Of a stretch of 15,845 bases of DNA, positions 7,139 to 14,354 are shown one piece after another (position 1 is the stretch's first letter; each line of letters starts with the position of its first letter). The position numbers and the translations under genes were made by a program. This stretch comes from Chloroflexota bacterium (GTDB lineage Bacteria; Chloroflexota; Anaerolineae; Anaerolineales; Villigracilaceae), in NCBI GenBank assembly GCA_016191895.1, contig JACPVD010000223.1, positions 1 to 15,845 on the forward strand. Direction: 5' to 3'. Below the pieces are notes generated by a model. That model ran no database searches. It was not told the origin of the DNA and saw nothing but the letters and a program-made list of their open reading frames with translations.

Positions 7139-7306
7139 AACGCTTCGTGTGCAAGCAAAGGTTGTCAATGTGGACTGCAAAAACTTGCCCTGAGCCTGTC
7201 GAAGGGTCTCCCGATTTTGCTCGAAAGTCGGGAGATGCCGCCACGGCGTCACTCTGCACCGCTTTCGACTCCGTGCCTGACATGTTTTGCTTGCACACAA
7301 CGCTTC
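7139..7306. mobile_element. 152-bp MITE-like element with 21-bp inverted ends and 8-bp target duplication
   Basis: The element runs from 7147 to 7298. Its first 13 bases, GTGTGCAAGCAAA (7147-7159), are exactly the reverse complement of its last 13 (7286-7298). After a 3-base mismatch the match resumes with TGTCA on both sides, so the ends agree at 18 of 21 positions. Directly outside both ends stands the same 8-mer AACGCTTC (7139-7146 and 7299-7306), a target-site duplication. Inside are the palindromic motif CCCTGAGCCTGTCGAAGGG (7188-7206) and a hairpin, TCTCCCGA with TCGGGAGA (7207-7214 and 7228-7235). There is no coding capacity for a transposase. Several IS families make 8-bp duplications and I cannot assign one. 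It sits 3 bp beyond the M23 peptidase stop codon. Confidence 0.8.
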
Positions 7307-7309
7307 GCG

Positions 7310-8728
7310 CTACGGGTAGGACTGGTTCAACCAGTCGAGCGGATCCACCTGGATGCCCTTTACCCACAACTCCCAATGCAAATGCGCCCCAGTGACGCGC
7401 CCCGTCCCGCCCACCAATCCGATCACATCGCCCTTACTCACCGCCTGACCAACCTGCACCTGAATTTCAGACTGGTGCCAGAAACCGCTGTAGACGCCCC
7501 AACCGTGATCGATCACCGTCGCGTTGCCGCGCACCGTCCAGGGGCCGGCGAAAACCACCGTCCCTGAGGCGGGAGCCGTGATGGGCAGTCCGTCACCGCC
7601 GCCAAAATCCAACCCGGTGTGAAATCCTTGAACGGTAAAATTCATTTCTTGAGATACATATGTGCGGCGAGTTCCATAGCGGGAAGTAAAATAAGTAGAC
7701 TCCGCATACGCAATGGCAGGTGAAATAAATTGCCCAACCCAGTACTTTGTAGGAGTGGGTTGTGAAGTAATTGTGATTGCTTCTAGTAATTTCAATTCTG
7801 GCTCTGTGATAGTTGGGTCAATAAATGATTGTGGTTGTGGAATGACTTCACCGCTAGGGTAGTTACCAGACACCACCAAGACTAACTGCTCATACGACTG
7901 TTTGCTTCCATCCGGGAGGGTCGCATCCAAACGTAACGGATAAACTCCCGGGTCGAGCAGGGCATGGACTCCCTGCAGGGCGGTTTGGACCCCGTCTTGA
8001 TCCGGGAAGAAATGAAGCGGGCGGTCCACAAGCCCGCCGCCCAATGTAACGCCCGGCTGTGTCATGACTTTGATGACCCCCGTCCCGCCTTGTTTGATCG
8101 GAAGGTCGCGTATTTCCGCGCTGATGAACGCGGACGGCAATCCGCTCGCGTTATTCCCCGTGTCTTCGCCGGTGACGTAAAGTGTATCTCCGGGCAGCCC
8201 CGCCCAGGAGCCCGCCATTTGATTGATGCTGGAGAGAGTCCAGATGTCCGTGTTATTTTTTACAGCCAACTCCAACAAGGATTCGCCAACGGCGGGGGAT
8301 ACCCTTTTGCTGTATTGCGCCTGGTCCTGGATCGGCACGATCATGTTCGCGCCCACATAGAACTCGCTGGGACTGACCACGTGGTTCAGTCTGCGGAAAA
8401 GATCATCAGGCACCTGTGTCTGCCGCATCAGGCTTCGATGCGAATCCCCAAAATTGATGAACCTCGTGTCGAAGATGCCGGTGATTCCCTCAAGACCGGG
8501 GATGATTAACTGCTGACCCGCCGCGAGCGTATTCGGGTCAACGATTCCGTTGACAGCCAATAACTCATCGAGGCTGACGCTGAACCGCGCCGCAATCGAA
8601 TACAAACTGTCTCCCGGCTGGACGATGTAAATGGGTCCGCTCGATTCCTGTGCGCGGGTGGAGCGAAGGGGAAAAAAGAAAGATGAAAGAAGAAATAGAA
8701 TGGGAAGGATGTGGCGGAATTTAAGCAT
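7310..8728 (-). CDS. Secreted LysM / M23 family metallopeptidase (cell-wall hydrolase)
   Basis: The 472-residue protein begins at ATG 8726-8728, inside the end of the DUF192 gene (8-nt overlap, ATG within AAAAATGCTTAA). Residues 1-26 are a signal peptide with probable cleavage after TRA. A LysM domain at about 33-77 (IVQPGDSLYSIAARFSVSLD) should bind glycan chains. Two weaker LysM-like segments follow, one ending in YVGANMIVPI and one with SPAVGESLLELAVKNN. The last 130 residues are a peptidase M23 domain with the zinc ligands His370 and Asp374 (HTGLD), the GFWHQS histidine and H449-L-H451 (GAHLHWE). All metal-binding residues are present, so it is probably an active endopeptidase cutting peptidoglycan peptides. 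Bases of about 7650-7860 are noticeably AT-richer than the rest. Coupled translation with DUF192 is likely. Confidence 0.93.
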   Translation of the reverse strand: MLKFRHILPILFLLSSFFFPLRSTRAQESSGPIYIVQPGDSLYSIAARFSVSLDELLAVNGIVDPNTLAAGQQLIIPGLEGITGIFDTRFINFGDSHRSLMRQTQVPDDLFRRLNHVVSPSEFYVGANMIVPIQDQAQYSKRVSPAVGESLLELAVKNNTDIWTLSSINQMAGSWAGLPGDTLYVTGEDTGNNASGLPSAFISAEIRDLPIKQGGTGVIKVMTQPGVTLGGGLVDRPLHFFPDQDGVQTALQGVHALLDPGVYPLRLDATLPDGSKQSYEQLVLVVSGNYPSGEVIPQPQSFIDPTITEPELKLLEAITITSQPTPTKYWVGQFISPAIAYAESTYFTSRYGTRRTYVSQEMNFTVQGFHTGLDFGGGDGLPITAPASGTVVFAGPWTVRGNATVIDHGWGVYSGFWHQSEIQVQVGQAVSKGDVIGLVGGTGRVTGAHLHWELWVKGIQVDPLDWLNQSYP

Positions 8729-9092
8729 TTTTGAATTCAACTCTGTCCCCGATCTCGTAATCTGCCCAGCGGTCTGGATGAATCTCAAGGGTGTATCTTG
8801 CGTCTGCTTTGGGGAAGTAGGCGGGCTTCCATGATTTGGCGATGACCTTGTCCACCACCGTCATGTCGGAGTTGATCCAGAACACGGCGAGGTCGAAGGG
8901 CACGAAGAACATGTGGATGGACGTGTCGAGGCGTGAATCACGCTTTTCGACCAGGAGCAGGCCGTCGTCCGGGTCGAGAAGCGGGCGGAACATCAATCCG
9001 CGTAAACGACAGGCGAAGGAGTCGCAGTATCCCACGCGGGCGGGCTTCTCCAAATTTCTGCTGAGATTGGCAATATAAATGGGGCGGGGCAT
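8721..9092 (-). CDS. DUF192 family protein
   Basis: This 123-residue protein matches the DUF192 (UPF0127) pattern: SFACRLRGLMFRP near residues 24-37, DGLLLVEKR, then SIHMFFVPFDLAVFWINSDMTV and a C-terminal ADYEIGDRVEF. The family is small, often secreted, and has no settled biochemical role. This copy has no signal peptide, so it is probably cytoplasmic or needs its neighbours. It starts at ATG 9090-9092 with no strong ribosome binding site and ends overlapping the M23 peptidase start by 8 nt. It lies 42 nt after the response regulator, and all three read leftward, so a three-gene unit is likely. Confidence 0.88.
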   Translation of the reverse strand: MPRPIYIANLSRNLEKPARVGYCDSFACRLRGLMFRPLLDPDDGLLLVEKRDSRLDTSIHMFFVPFDLAVFWINSDMTVVDKVIAKSWKPAYFPKADARYTLEIHPDRWADYEIGDRVEFKNA

Positions 9093-9106
9093 GTCTTGTC
9101 ATGGAA

Positions 9107-9128
9107 CGGGCGGCTTGATCGCCGCCCG
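9107..9128. other. GC-rich hairpin between the response regulator and DUF192 genes
   Basis: CGGGCGGC (9107-9114) and GCCGCCCG (9121-9128) form a perfect 8-bp stem around TTGATC. No T-run follows on either strand, so it is not a clear terminator. It could pause RNA polymerase or stabilise one of the two messages. Confidence 0.5.
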
Positions 9129-9134
9129 GATGGG

Positions 9135-9521
9135 TCACTTTTGGTTGAAAACCCTCTCGACGCTTTCCAGTAATTCCTGTGGGCTGAAGGGCTTGGCGAT
9201 GTAATCGTCCACCTTGGCGATGTGCAGACCGAGGACTTTATCTATATTTTGCGCTTTTGCCGTAACCACGATCACCGGGATGTCTCTCAGCGCCGCATCG
9301 GCTTTCATTTGTTGATATACTTCCCAGCCATCCATGTCTGGCATCATCAGGTCGAGCAGGACAAGGTCGGGGCGAAGTTCGCGGATGAGGCGGATACCCT
9401 CCACGCCGCCCGCCGCGCCCCGCACGTTGAACCCTTTTCTCGAAAGGATCAACCGGATCAGGTCGATCATTTCGGGTTCATCTTCCACGCACAGGATGTT
9501 TCTTGAAAGTGTTTCATCCAT
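9135..9521 (-). CDS. Receiver-only response regulator (CheY-like)
   Basis: All 128 residues form one phosphoacceptor receiver domain. The acidic pocket is Glu13-Asp14 (LCVEDEP), the phosphorylation site is Asp57 in LVLLDLMMPDMDG, the switch residues are Thr87 (VIVVTAK) and Tyr107, and the conserved lysine is Lys110 in IAKPF. Nothing follows the receiver, so output must pass through protein contacts. No histidine kinase is in the window, so its partner is unknown. The gene starts at ATG 9519-9521 with AAGGCAGAAG as a modest ribosome binding site. It is divergent from xth across 50 bp that contain a 14-bp palindrome. It is probably cotranscribed with the DUF192 and M23 genes. Confidence 0.95.
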   Translation of the reverse strand: MDETLSRNILCVEDEPEMIDLIRLILSRKGFNVRGAAGGVEGIRLIRELRPDLVLLDLMMPDMDGWEVYQQMKADAALRDIPVIVVTAKAQNIDKVLGLHIAKVDDYIAKPFSPQELLESVERVFNQK

Positions 9522-9534
9522 ATTCTTCTGCCTT

Positions 9535-9548
9535 GTAAACTAGTTTAC
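9535..9548. promoter_or_regulatory. 14-bp perfect palindrome in the divergent promoter region
   Basis: GTAAACTAGTTTAC is its own reverse complement. It is centred in the 50-bp gap between the response regulator (start 9521) and xth (start 9572). Its position and symmetry suit an operator for a dimeric regulator acting on both genes. No matching second copy was noticed in the window. Confidence 0.45.
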
Positions 9549-9571
9549 CATAAAGAGACCGGACGATTTCG

Positions 9572-10336
9572 ATGAAAATCATTACATGGAATGTGAATGG
9601 CATACGCGCCGCGCTTGGAAAGCAGGCGCTGGAATGGGCATTCGAGCAATCTCCAGACGCGCTTTGCCTTCAAGAGGTCAAGGCTCGCCCGGAGCAGTTG
9701 ACTCCCGAACAATCGGCTCTGTTGAAACTCCCGTTTATCTGGAATGCCGCCGAACGCGCCGGGTACAGCGGTGTAACCACTTTTTATGGAAACCCTCCGG
9801 ATGAGATCGTGACAGGAATTGGCGATCCGGAATTCGACGTGGAGGGGCGCGTCCTCCAAACCCGTTGGGGGAATTTGCGCCTCTTCAATATTTACTTTCC
9901 CAACGGGCAGCGCGGACATGAGCGCGTGGATTACAAACTGCGTTTTTATGCGCGCCTGCTTGAGTTATGCAATTCCCTTCATTCAAAAGGGGAGATGATC
10001 GTAATCACAGGCGATTTCAACACCGCCCACATGCCCATTGATCTGAAGAATCCCAAAGCCAATGAAAAGACCTCGGGCTTCATGCCGGAGGAACGCGAGT
10101 GGGTTCAGAATTTTCTCGAAGCCGGTTTTGCCGATGCCTATCGACGTCTCCATCCGGACCGGGTCCAATATACCTGGTGGACCTACCGTCTCAACGCCCG
10201 CGCCCGGGGCATTGGCTGGCGGCTCGACTATTTTCTCGTCTCTGAGTCGCTCATGCCAAAAGTCCGTGACGTGATCGTGCATGAAGGGGTGACGGGGTCA
10301 GACCATTGCCCCGTCGAACTGGATTTCGCTGAATAA
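9572..10336 (+). CDS. xth: Exodeoxyribonuclease III (AP endonuclease family)
   Basis: This 254-residue enzyme of the EEP (exonuclease-endonuclease-phosphatase) superfamily repairs abasic sites by cutting 5' to the lesion and also removes 3' blocking groups. It has the full ExoIII motif set. These are the N-terminal ITWNVNGIR with Asn7, LQEVKA with the metal ligand Glu35, the tyrosine segment NIYFPNGQ, the catalytic GDFNTAH, GWRLDYF, and the terminal GSDHCPV whose Asp-His pair activates water. Length is typical for bacterial ExoIII. The start is ATG 9572-9574. The upstream sequence is weakly purine-rich (GACCGGACGA), so initiation is probably modest. It stands alone on the plus strand, divergent from the response regulator and upstream of ftsH, which has its own promoter. 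Confidence 0.96.
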   Translation: MKIITWNVNGIRAALGKQALEWAFEQSPDALCLQEVKARPEQLTPEQSALLKLPFIWNAAERAGYSGVTTFYGNPPDEIVTGIGDPEFDVEGRVLQTRWGNLRLFNIYFPNGQRGHERVDYKLRFYARLLELCNSLHSKGEMIVITGDFNTAHMPIDLKNPKANEKTSGFMPEEREWVQNFLEAGFADAYRRLHPDRVQYTWWTYRLNARARGIGWRLDYFLVSESLMPKVRDVIVHEGVTGSDHCPVELDFAE

Positions 10337-10374
10337 CCGGCTTAATCCGGGACTTGATGGGTTTTGCAAGCCGG
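10337..10374 (+). other. Inverted repeat directly after the xth stop codon
   Basis: CCGGCTT (10337-10343) pairs with AAGCCGG (10368-10374) around a 24-nt loop. There is no T-run behind it (ATCGGGC), so it is at best a weak terminator or an mRNA 3'-end stabiliser for xth. Confidence 0.4.
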
Positions 10375-10448
10375 ATCGGGCTAAATTTCGAGCCATGTTA
10401 GAGAATCGTAATAATAAAACCCCAAGCCGCCGCGTCTAGGTGGTGACT

Positions 10449-10457
10449 TGGTATAAT
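10449..10457 (+). promoter_or_regulatory. Extended -10 promoter of ftsH
   Basis: TGGTATAAT has a perfect TATAAT (10452-10457) with the TG of an extended -10 element at 10449-10450. No -35 is recognisable at the right distance. Initiation near 10464 would leave a leader of about 23 nt. An imperfect inverted repeat (CCAAG-CCGCC with GGTGG-CTTGG, 10422-10451) borders it and could be an operator. Confidence 0.65.
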
Positions 10458-10486
10458 CTGCCCGTAAGTAAATTTTGGAGGATTCT

Positions 10487-12346
10487 GTGAATTCCCGAGG
10501 TCAATCCTTTTTTGTGTACTTTCTCCTGCTCGTAGCCATCGGCGCGATGGTGTTTATTGGGATGCGCGACACGACCGCCGCATCTGAGCCGCTTACCATC
10601 AGCGAAGTGGCTCGGATGATCCAGGCGGGTCAGGTTGCCCGCATCACGATTGAGAGCGACGACACCATCCAGGTGATCAAACCCAACGGCTCGGCTGAAA
10701 CCGCCCAGGAATCCCGCAAAGAGTCGAATACGTCCCTGATCGAGCAATTGCGCGATTATGGCGTCACCCCCGAACAACTTGCGGAGGTGAACATCGAAGT
10801 CAGCGCGCCTTCGGTCTGGGGCGGGGTCTTGAGCGGCGCGTTGTACCTGCTGCCAGTCATCTTTATGGGCGGTCTGTTGTGGTTCATTTTCCGTCAGGCA
10901 CAGGGCAGTAACAATGCTGCCATGTCGTTTGGCAAGAGCCGCGCGCGCATGTTCAGCGGCGAACATCCCACTGTCACCTTTGCCGACGTGGCAGGCGCGG
11001 AAGAAGCCAAGCAGGAACTCGCGGAGATCGTCGAGTTCCTGAAAGAACCGCAGAAGTTCATTCAGCTTGGCGCGCGCATTCCGAAGGGTGTGTTATTGGT
11101 GGGTCCTCCCGGAACCGGCAAGACCCTTCTATCCAAAGCGGTTTCCGGCGAAGCGGGCGTGCCCTTCTTCTCCATCTCCGGTTCTGAATTTGTGGAAATG
11201 TTCGTGGGCGTCGGCGCCAGCCGCGTGCGCGATCTGTTCGATCAAGCCAAGCGCCATTCGCCTTGTATCATTTTCGTAGACGAAATTGATGCTGTGGGTC
11301 GTCAGCGCGGCGCGGGTCTTGGCGGTTCACACGATGAACGTGAGCAGACCCTCAACCAGATGCTCGTCGAAATGGACGGCTTCGACACCGACACCAACGT
11401 CATCATCATCGCCGCCACCAACCGCCCCGATATTCTGGACCCGGCTCTTCTCCGCCCCGGTCGCTTTGACCGCCGCGTCACCCTCGACCGCCCCGATGTC
11501 AAGGGACGCGAAGCCATCCTCAAGGTTCACGTCAAAGGCAAACCGTTGGAACCCGCCGCCGATCTCGCCTCTGTGGCGCGCGGCACACCCGGTTTCGCTG
11601 GCGCCGACCTTGAGAACCTCGTCAATGAAGCGGCGATCTTGTCCGCCCGCCGCAACAAGAAATCCATCGGTCAACCCGAATTGGAAGAAGCCATCGAACG
11701 CGTGGTGATGGGACCGGAACGCAAGAGCCGCCTCATCTCCGACGAAGAGAAGCGCATCATTGCCTACCATGAAGCTGGTCATGCCATCGTAGCCAATGCC
11801 ATCGCTGAAGCCGACCCCGTCCAAAAAGTGACCATTGTCGGTCGCGGACAGGCTGGCGGCGTGACGTGGTTCCGCCCGGATGAAGACCGCATTCTCATGT
11901 CTCGCAAGAAGATGCTCGCCACTCTCGCCATGGCGCTGGGCGGACGCGCCGCCGAAGAATTGATCTTCGACGACATCACCTCCGGCGCTTCGGGTGACAT
12001 TGAACAGGTCACTAACATGGCGCGAGCCATGGTCACCCGCCTCGGCATGAGTGCGGAAATGGGCACACTGATGTATGGCAAGAAAGAGGAATTGGTTTTC
12101 CTCGGACGCGAAATCTCCGAACAGCGCGATTACTCGGATGCCGTTGCCGAGCAGATCGACCGCGAAGTTCGCAAACTGGTGGAAGACGCCTACAAGCAAG
12201 CCAAAGCCACGGTCAAGAAATACCGCAAGCAGTTGGAGGCTGTGGCGTCAAAACTGCTCGAGGTTGAATCGATCACGCGCGATGAGTTCGAAGCCATCTT
12301 CCCGCCGCCGTTTGGCAAGAAAAGCGGAACCCCGCAGTTGGCGTGA
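10487..12346 (+). CDS. ftsH: ATP-dependent zinc metalloprotease FtsH
   Basis: FtsH is a membrane-anchored AAA+ protease that extracts and degrades membrane and unstable soluble proteins as a hexamer. This copy has 619 residues, close to the usual length. Two membrane segments (about 7-26 and 112-132) flank a small external domain. The AAA module has Walker A GPPGTGKT (206-213), Walker B IIFVDEID (Asp265, Glu266) and the second region of homology [20 protein letters not shown]. The protease site is H428-E-A-G-H432, with the third zinc ligand Asp504 in SGASGDIEQ. The start is GTG 10487-10489, because GGAGG (10477-10481) sits 5 nt before it. An upstream in-frame TTG lies within that ribosome binding site and is not credible. 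It has its own promoter and terminator. Confidence 0.97.
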   Translation: MNSRGQSFFVYFLLLVAIGAMVFIGMRDTTAASEPLTISEVARMIQAGQVARITIESDDTIQVIKPNGSAETAQESRKESNTSLIEQLRDYGVTPEQLAEVNIEVSAPSVWGGVLSGALYLLPVIFMGGLLWFIFRQAQGSNNAAMSFGKSRARMFSGEHPTVTFADVAGAEEAKQELAEIVEFLKEPQKFIQLGARIPKGVLLVGPPGTGKTLLSKAVSGEAGVPFFSISGSEFVEMFVGVGASRVRDLFDQAKRHSPCIIFVDEIDAVGRQRGAGLGGSHDEREQTLNQMLVEMDGFDTDTNVIIIAATNRPDILDPALLRPGRFDRRVTLDRPDVKGREAILKVHVKGKPLEPAADLASVARGTPGFAGADLENLVNEAAILSARRNKKSIGQPELEEAIERVVMGPERKSRLISDEEKRIIAYHEAGHAIVANAIAEADPVQKVTIVGRGQAGGVTWFRPDEDRILMSRKKMLATLAMALGGRAAEELIFDDITSGASGDIEQVTNMARAMVTRLGMSAEMGTLMYGKKEELVFLGREISEQRDYSDAVAEQIDREVRKLVEDAYKQAKATVKKYRKQLEAVASKLLEVESITRDEFEAIFPPPFGKKSGTPQLA

Positions 12347-12401
12347 GAAGCAGGCGGGTAGACAGGTAAAAAAAGTAAAAACGCACACACGTAGAATTAG
12401 G

Positions 12402-12433
12402 AAGAGCCTTTGGCAACTGCCGGAGGCTCTTTT
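12402..12433 (+). terminator. Intrinsic terminator after ftsH
   Basis: AAGAGCCT (12402-12409) pairs with AGGCTCTT (12424-12431), with an inner GGC/GCC stem, and TTTTAATT follows. It lies 55 nt beyond the ftsH stop codon. Confidence 0.85.
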
Positions 12434-12479
12434 AATTCTTCCATTACCGGACTCCAGCGTCTCCCGGCGTTCATCTCTT

Positions 12480-12505
12480 ACTCCGAAGCCTCCCGACTTC
12501 GGAGT
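12480..12505 (+). repeat. 9-bp stem hairpin upstream of the NAGPA-type gene
   Basis: ACTCCGAAG (12480-12488) and CTTCGGAGT (12497-12505) form a perfect stem around CCTCCCGA, followed by CCTTGTTTATC. It could act as a second terminator isolating ftsH, or be a copy of a dispersed extragenic palindrome. It lies 47 nt before the next start codon. Confidence 0.5.
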
Positions 12506-12552
12506 CCTTGTTTATCACATTTCGTTCATTCAACCCTGATAGCATTCAGGCT

Positions 12553-13431
12553 ATGAAAACGAAAGGCATTCGCGGATTGTGGGCTGTGCCCGTTGTGTTG
12601 TTTTTGCTTATCGGGGTCTATGGCTTGTTCACGCTTGGGAGACCTGCGCCGGTTCCGGTCAAGCGGCAGCTGTATGAAGGAGTCGCGTATCACCGCGTTG
12701 TTTACTACCTGCCTCATGCCATGATCGCGCATGTGGCGGTGATCGACAGGAGGCAGGCGGAGTTTCGCTTTTTGGTCACGCCTCCCGACGAGATCGAAGG
12801 CGGCGCTCTCAAGGCGCGGACAACCTCTGAGTTCATGGAAGAATTTGGCGTTCAGATCGCCATCAATGGAGACGGGTTTTCTCCGTGGTGGTCGCGTTCG
12901 CCCGTGGATTATTACCCGCACAGCGGAGACCCGGTCACCCCGTTGGGATTCACTGCGTCGGGCGGGGATGTTTATGCCGACGGGTTGCAGGATGAAGAAC
13001 CCGAACCGACTTTGTACATCAACCGGCGCAACGAACTGACGTTCAACCTGCCTCCGAATAAAATCTTTCACGCCCTTTCCGGCGACCGGATGTTGATTCA
13101 GGGCGGCGAGATCGTGACTGGGTTGGATGATTCCGTTCTGCATCCGCGCACGGCGATTGGCGTGAACCGCAACGGGCGGTATGTGATCCTGGTGGTGGTG
13201 GACGGACGTCAGCCGTTTTATAGCGCAGGCGCGACGTACCAAGACCTTGCCGATTTACTCAAGGACTTCGACGCTCATTTTGCCATGGCGTTGGATGGCG
13301 GCGGTTCCTCCACGCTTGTTGTGCAGGATGCGTTAGGCAATGCCGAGGTCTTGAATTCGCCGATTGATAATTACGTCCCCGGGCGGGAGCGCCCCGTGGC
13401 GAATCACTTCGGGGTTTATATCAAACGCTAA
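12553..13431 (+). CDS. Membrane-anchored phosphodiester glycosidase family (NAGPA-like) protein
   Basis: The 292-residue product starts at ATG 12553, chosen because it places the basic MKTKGIRG directly before a hydrophobic stretch (about 9-27), an uncleaved anchor or signal peptide. An upstream in-frame ATG would add an unlikely tail. The C-terminal half is the NAGPA domain. HPRTAIG (197-203), the VVVDGRQ segment with Asp217-Gly-Arg, the LADLLKDFDAHFAMALDGGGSS block (DGGGSS 248-253) and a late RPVANHFGVY tail are its hallmarks. The founding member, human uncovering enzyme, removes N-acetylglucosamine from a phosphodiester. Bacterial members act outside the membrane on sugar-phosphate linkages of cell-wall or exopolysaccharide. 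The substrate here is unknown. The only upstream ribosome binding signal is a weak CAGG. Its stop codon overlaps the stop of the convergent nuclease gene. Confidence 0.9.
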   Translation: MKTKGIRGLWAVPVVLFLLIGVYGLFTLGRPAPVPVKRQLYEGVAYHRVVYYLPHAMIAHVAVIDRRQAEFRFLVTPPDEIEGGALKARTTSEFMEEFGVQIAINGDGFSPWWSRSPVDYYPHSGDPVTPLGFTASGGDVYADGLQDEEPEPTLYINRRNELTFNLPPNKIFHALSGDRMLIQGGEIVTGLDDSVLHPRTAIGVNRNGRYVILVVVDGRQPFYSAGATYQDLADLLKDFDAHFAMALDGGGSSTLVVQDALGNAEVLNSPIDNYVPGRERPVANHFGVYIKR

Positions 13432-14249
13432 AACTCGATCTCCCCGACCTGCTCGAAGTTGATATCGAACAACTCTTCGGCTTCGGTTTCCAACTCCGCA
13501 TCGAGCGCGTCTCCCGCGCGGATACCGCGGTTGCAGTACGATCTATAAGGGCAGTAAAGGCAGCGGTTGGCGTCCTCAGTTTTCGGGTAGGAAGAGGCGT
13601 TTTTTATTTCCTCCGCAAAACGAGTCAGGGCGTCCCAATCCCGCTTGAATTGATCGGCTGCGTAGGGGAATCGGGCCGGGTCGTTTGGAAAATCCGAGAA
13701 CCAGTAGATCATCTCGATCTGTTCGGGGGCGATGGGTTTGCCGCCATTGAGAAACGCGCCCGCCTGAGTCAGCAGCGCGCGGTAGACGCGGGTCTGCCAG
13801 CGAATGGCGAGGAATTCGTTCTTGGGGCGTTTGCGATAGGTCTTCCAATCGTAGATGTAAAACTTTTTTCCGTCGGATGCGATCAGGTCGTATTTTGCGA
13901 CGAGACGATATGCTCCCAATGGCGCGGAGAGGGTTACTTCGGTTCTGAGACCTGACAGGTCTCGCAGACCTGTCAGGTCTTTGGAATTCACGAAATTCCC
14001 CCACCAGCGCGCGAGATTATCGCTGTTCGCTGTTTTGGCGATTTGCTCTGCCGGGATGCCGATGAAATATTGCTGGGCGAGCCGGTGAAAAGACTCGCCC
14101 TCGCGCTGGTGCTTTTCATTTTCGAGCGCGGGCTCGGTTTCGATGGCAGGATACGCCAGGCGTTGCAGATAACGCAACTCAAACCGGCGCGGACAGTCGT
14201 TATAGTCCTGCAAAGACGATTGGCTGAGCGTGGGCAGTTCGATGGGCAT
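13428..14249 (-). CDS. PD-(D/E)XK nuclease of the RecB/Cas4/AddB type with Fe-S cysteines
   Basis: This 273-residue protein fits the PDDEXK_1 family. Motifs in order are QSSLQDYNDCPRRFELRYL with Cys19, GESFHRLAQQ with His55, KYDLI with Asp121, IYDWKT with Asp134 and Lys136, QTRVY (Gln152-x3-Tyr156), and CLYCPYRSYC with Cys230, Cys233 and Cys239. The D/D-x-K/QxxxY set is the metal-dependent nuclease centre of RecB-type enzymes. Cys19 with the three late cysteines is the arrangement that holds a 4Fe-4S cluster in AddB and Cas4. It lacks helicase domains. Residues 91-102 (DLTGLRDLSGLR) are encoded by a palindromic repeat and look like an insertion. No Cas genes are nearby, so a CRISPR role is not supported. 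DNA end-processing or repair is more likely. It overlaps the convergent NAGPA-type gene by 4 nt and is divergent from the NYN gene. Confidence 0.9.
   Translation of the reverse strand: MPIELPTLSQSSLQDYNDCPRRFELRYLQRLAYPAIETEPALENEKHQREGESFHRLAQQYFIGIPAEQIAKTANSDNLARWWGNFVNSKDLTGLRDLSGLRTEVTLSAPLGAYRLVAKYDLIASDGKKFYIYDWKTYRKRPKNEFLAIRWQTRVYRALLTQAGAFLNGGKPIAPEQIEMIYWFSDFPNDPARFPYAADQFKRDWDALTRFAEEIKNASSYPKTEDANRCLYCPYRSYCNRGIRAGDALDAELETEAEELFDINFEQVGEIEF
13948..13980. repeat. 33-bp palindromic repeat inside the PD-(D/E)XK gene
   Basis: AGACCTGACAGGTCT (13948-13962) and AGACCTGTCAGGTCT (13966-13980) are exact reverse complements separated by CGC. Each arm is itself nearly symmetric. The sequence resembles a short dispersed repeat, here captured in frame (33 bp = 11 codons) without breaking the gene. 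Confidence 0.8.
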
Positions 14250-14257
14250 GGCTTATT

Positions 14258-14288
14258 TTGCCACAGAATTTTGCGCCTATGCTATACT
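14258..14288 (+). promoter_or_regulatory. Promoter of the NYN-domain gene
   Basis: TATACT (14283-14288) is preceded by TGC, an extended -10, and TTGCCA (14258-14263) stands 19 bp before it. Transcription would begin near 14295 and leave a leader of about 60 nt containing a CAGGG/CCCTG hairpin. It occupies the 105-bp divergent gap. Confidence 0.5.
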
Positions 14289-14354
14289 CCTGCCAAAATT
14301 CGAGGATGGACAGGGATAAACGCCCTGCCATGCTCATGAAAATCTCGGAGTTTT

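Noticed and set aside
10390-10410. CIRCE heat-shock operator before ftsH
   Set aside because: GGCTAAATTTCGAGCC offers only 4-bp arms and does not match the TTAGCACTC-N9-GAGTGCTAA consensus.
11327-12199. 290-codon minus-strand frame opposite ftsH
   Set aside because: It is antisense to the most conserved part of FtsH and shows no recognisable domain.
13428-14249. Cas4 of a CRISPR system
   Set aside because: The cysteine and nuclease motifs are Cas4-like, but no cas1, cas2 or repeat array is present. RecB/AddB-like family membership is all the sequence supports.
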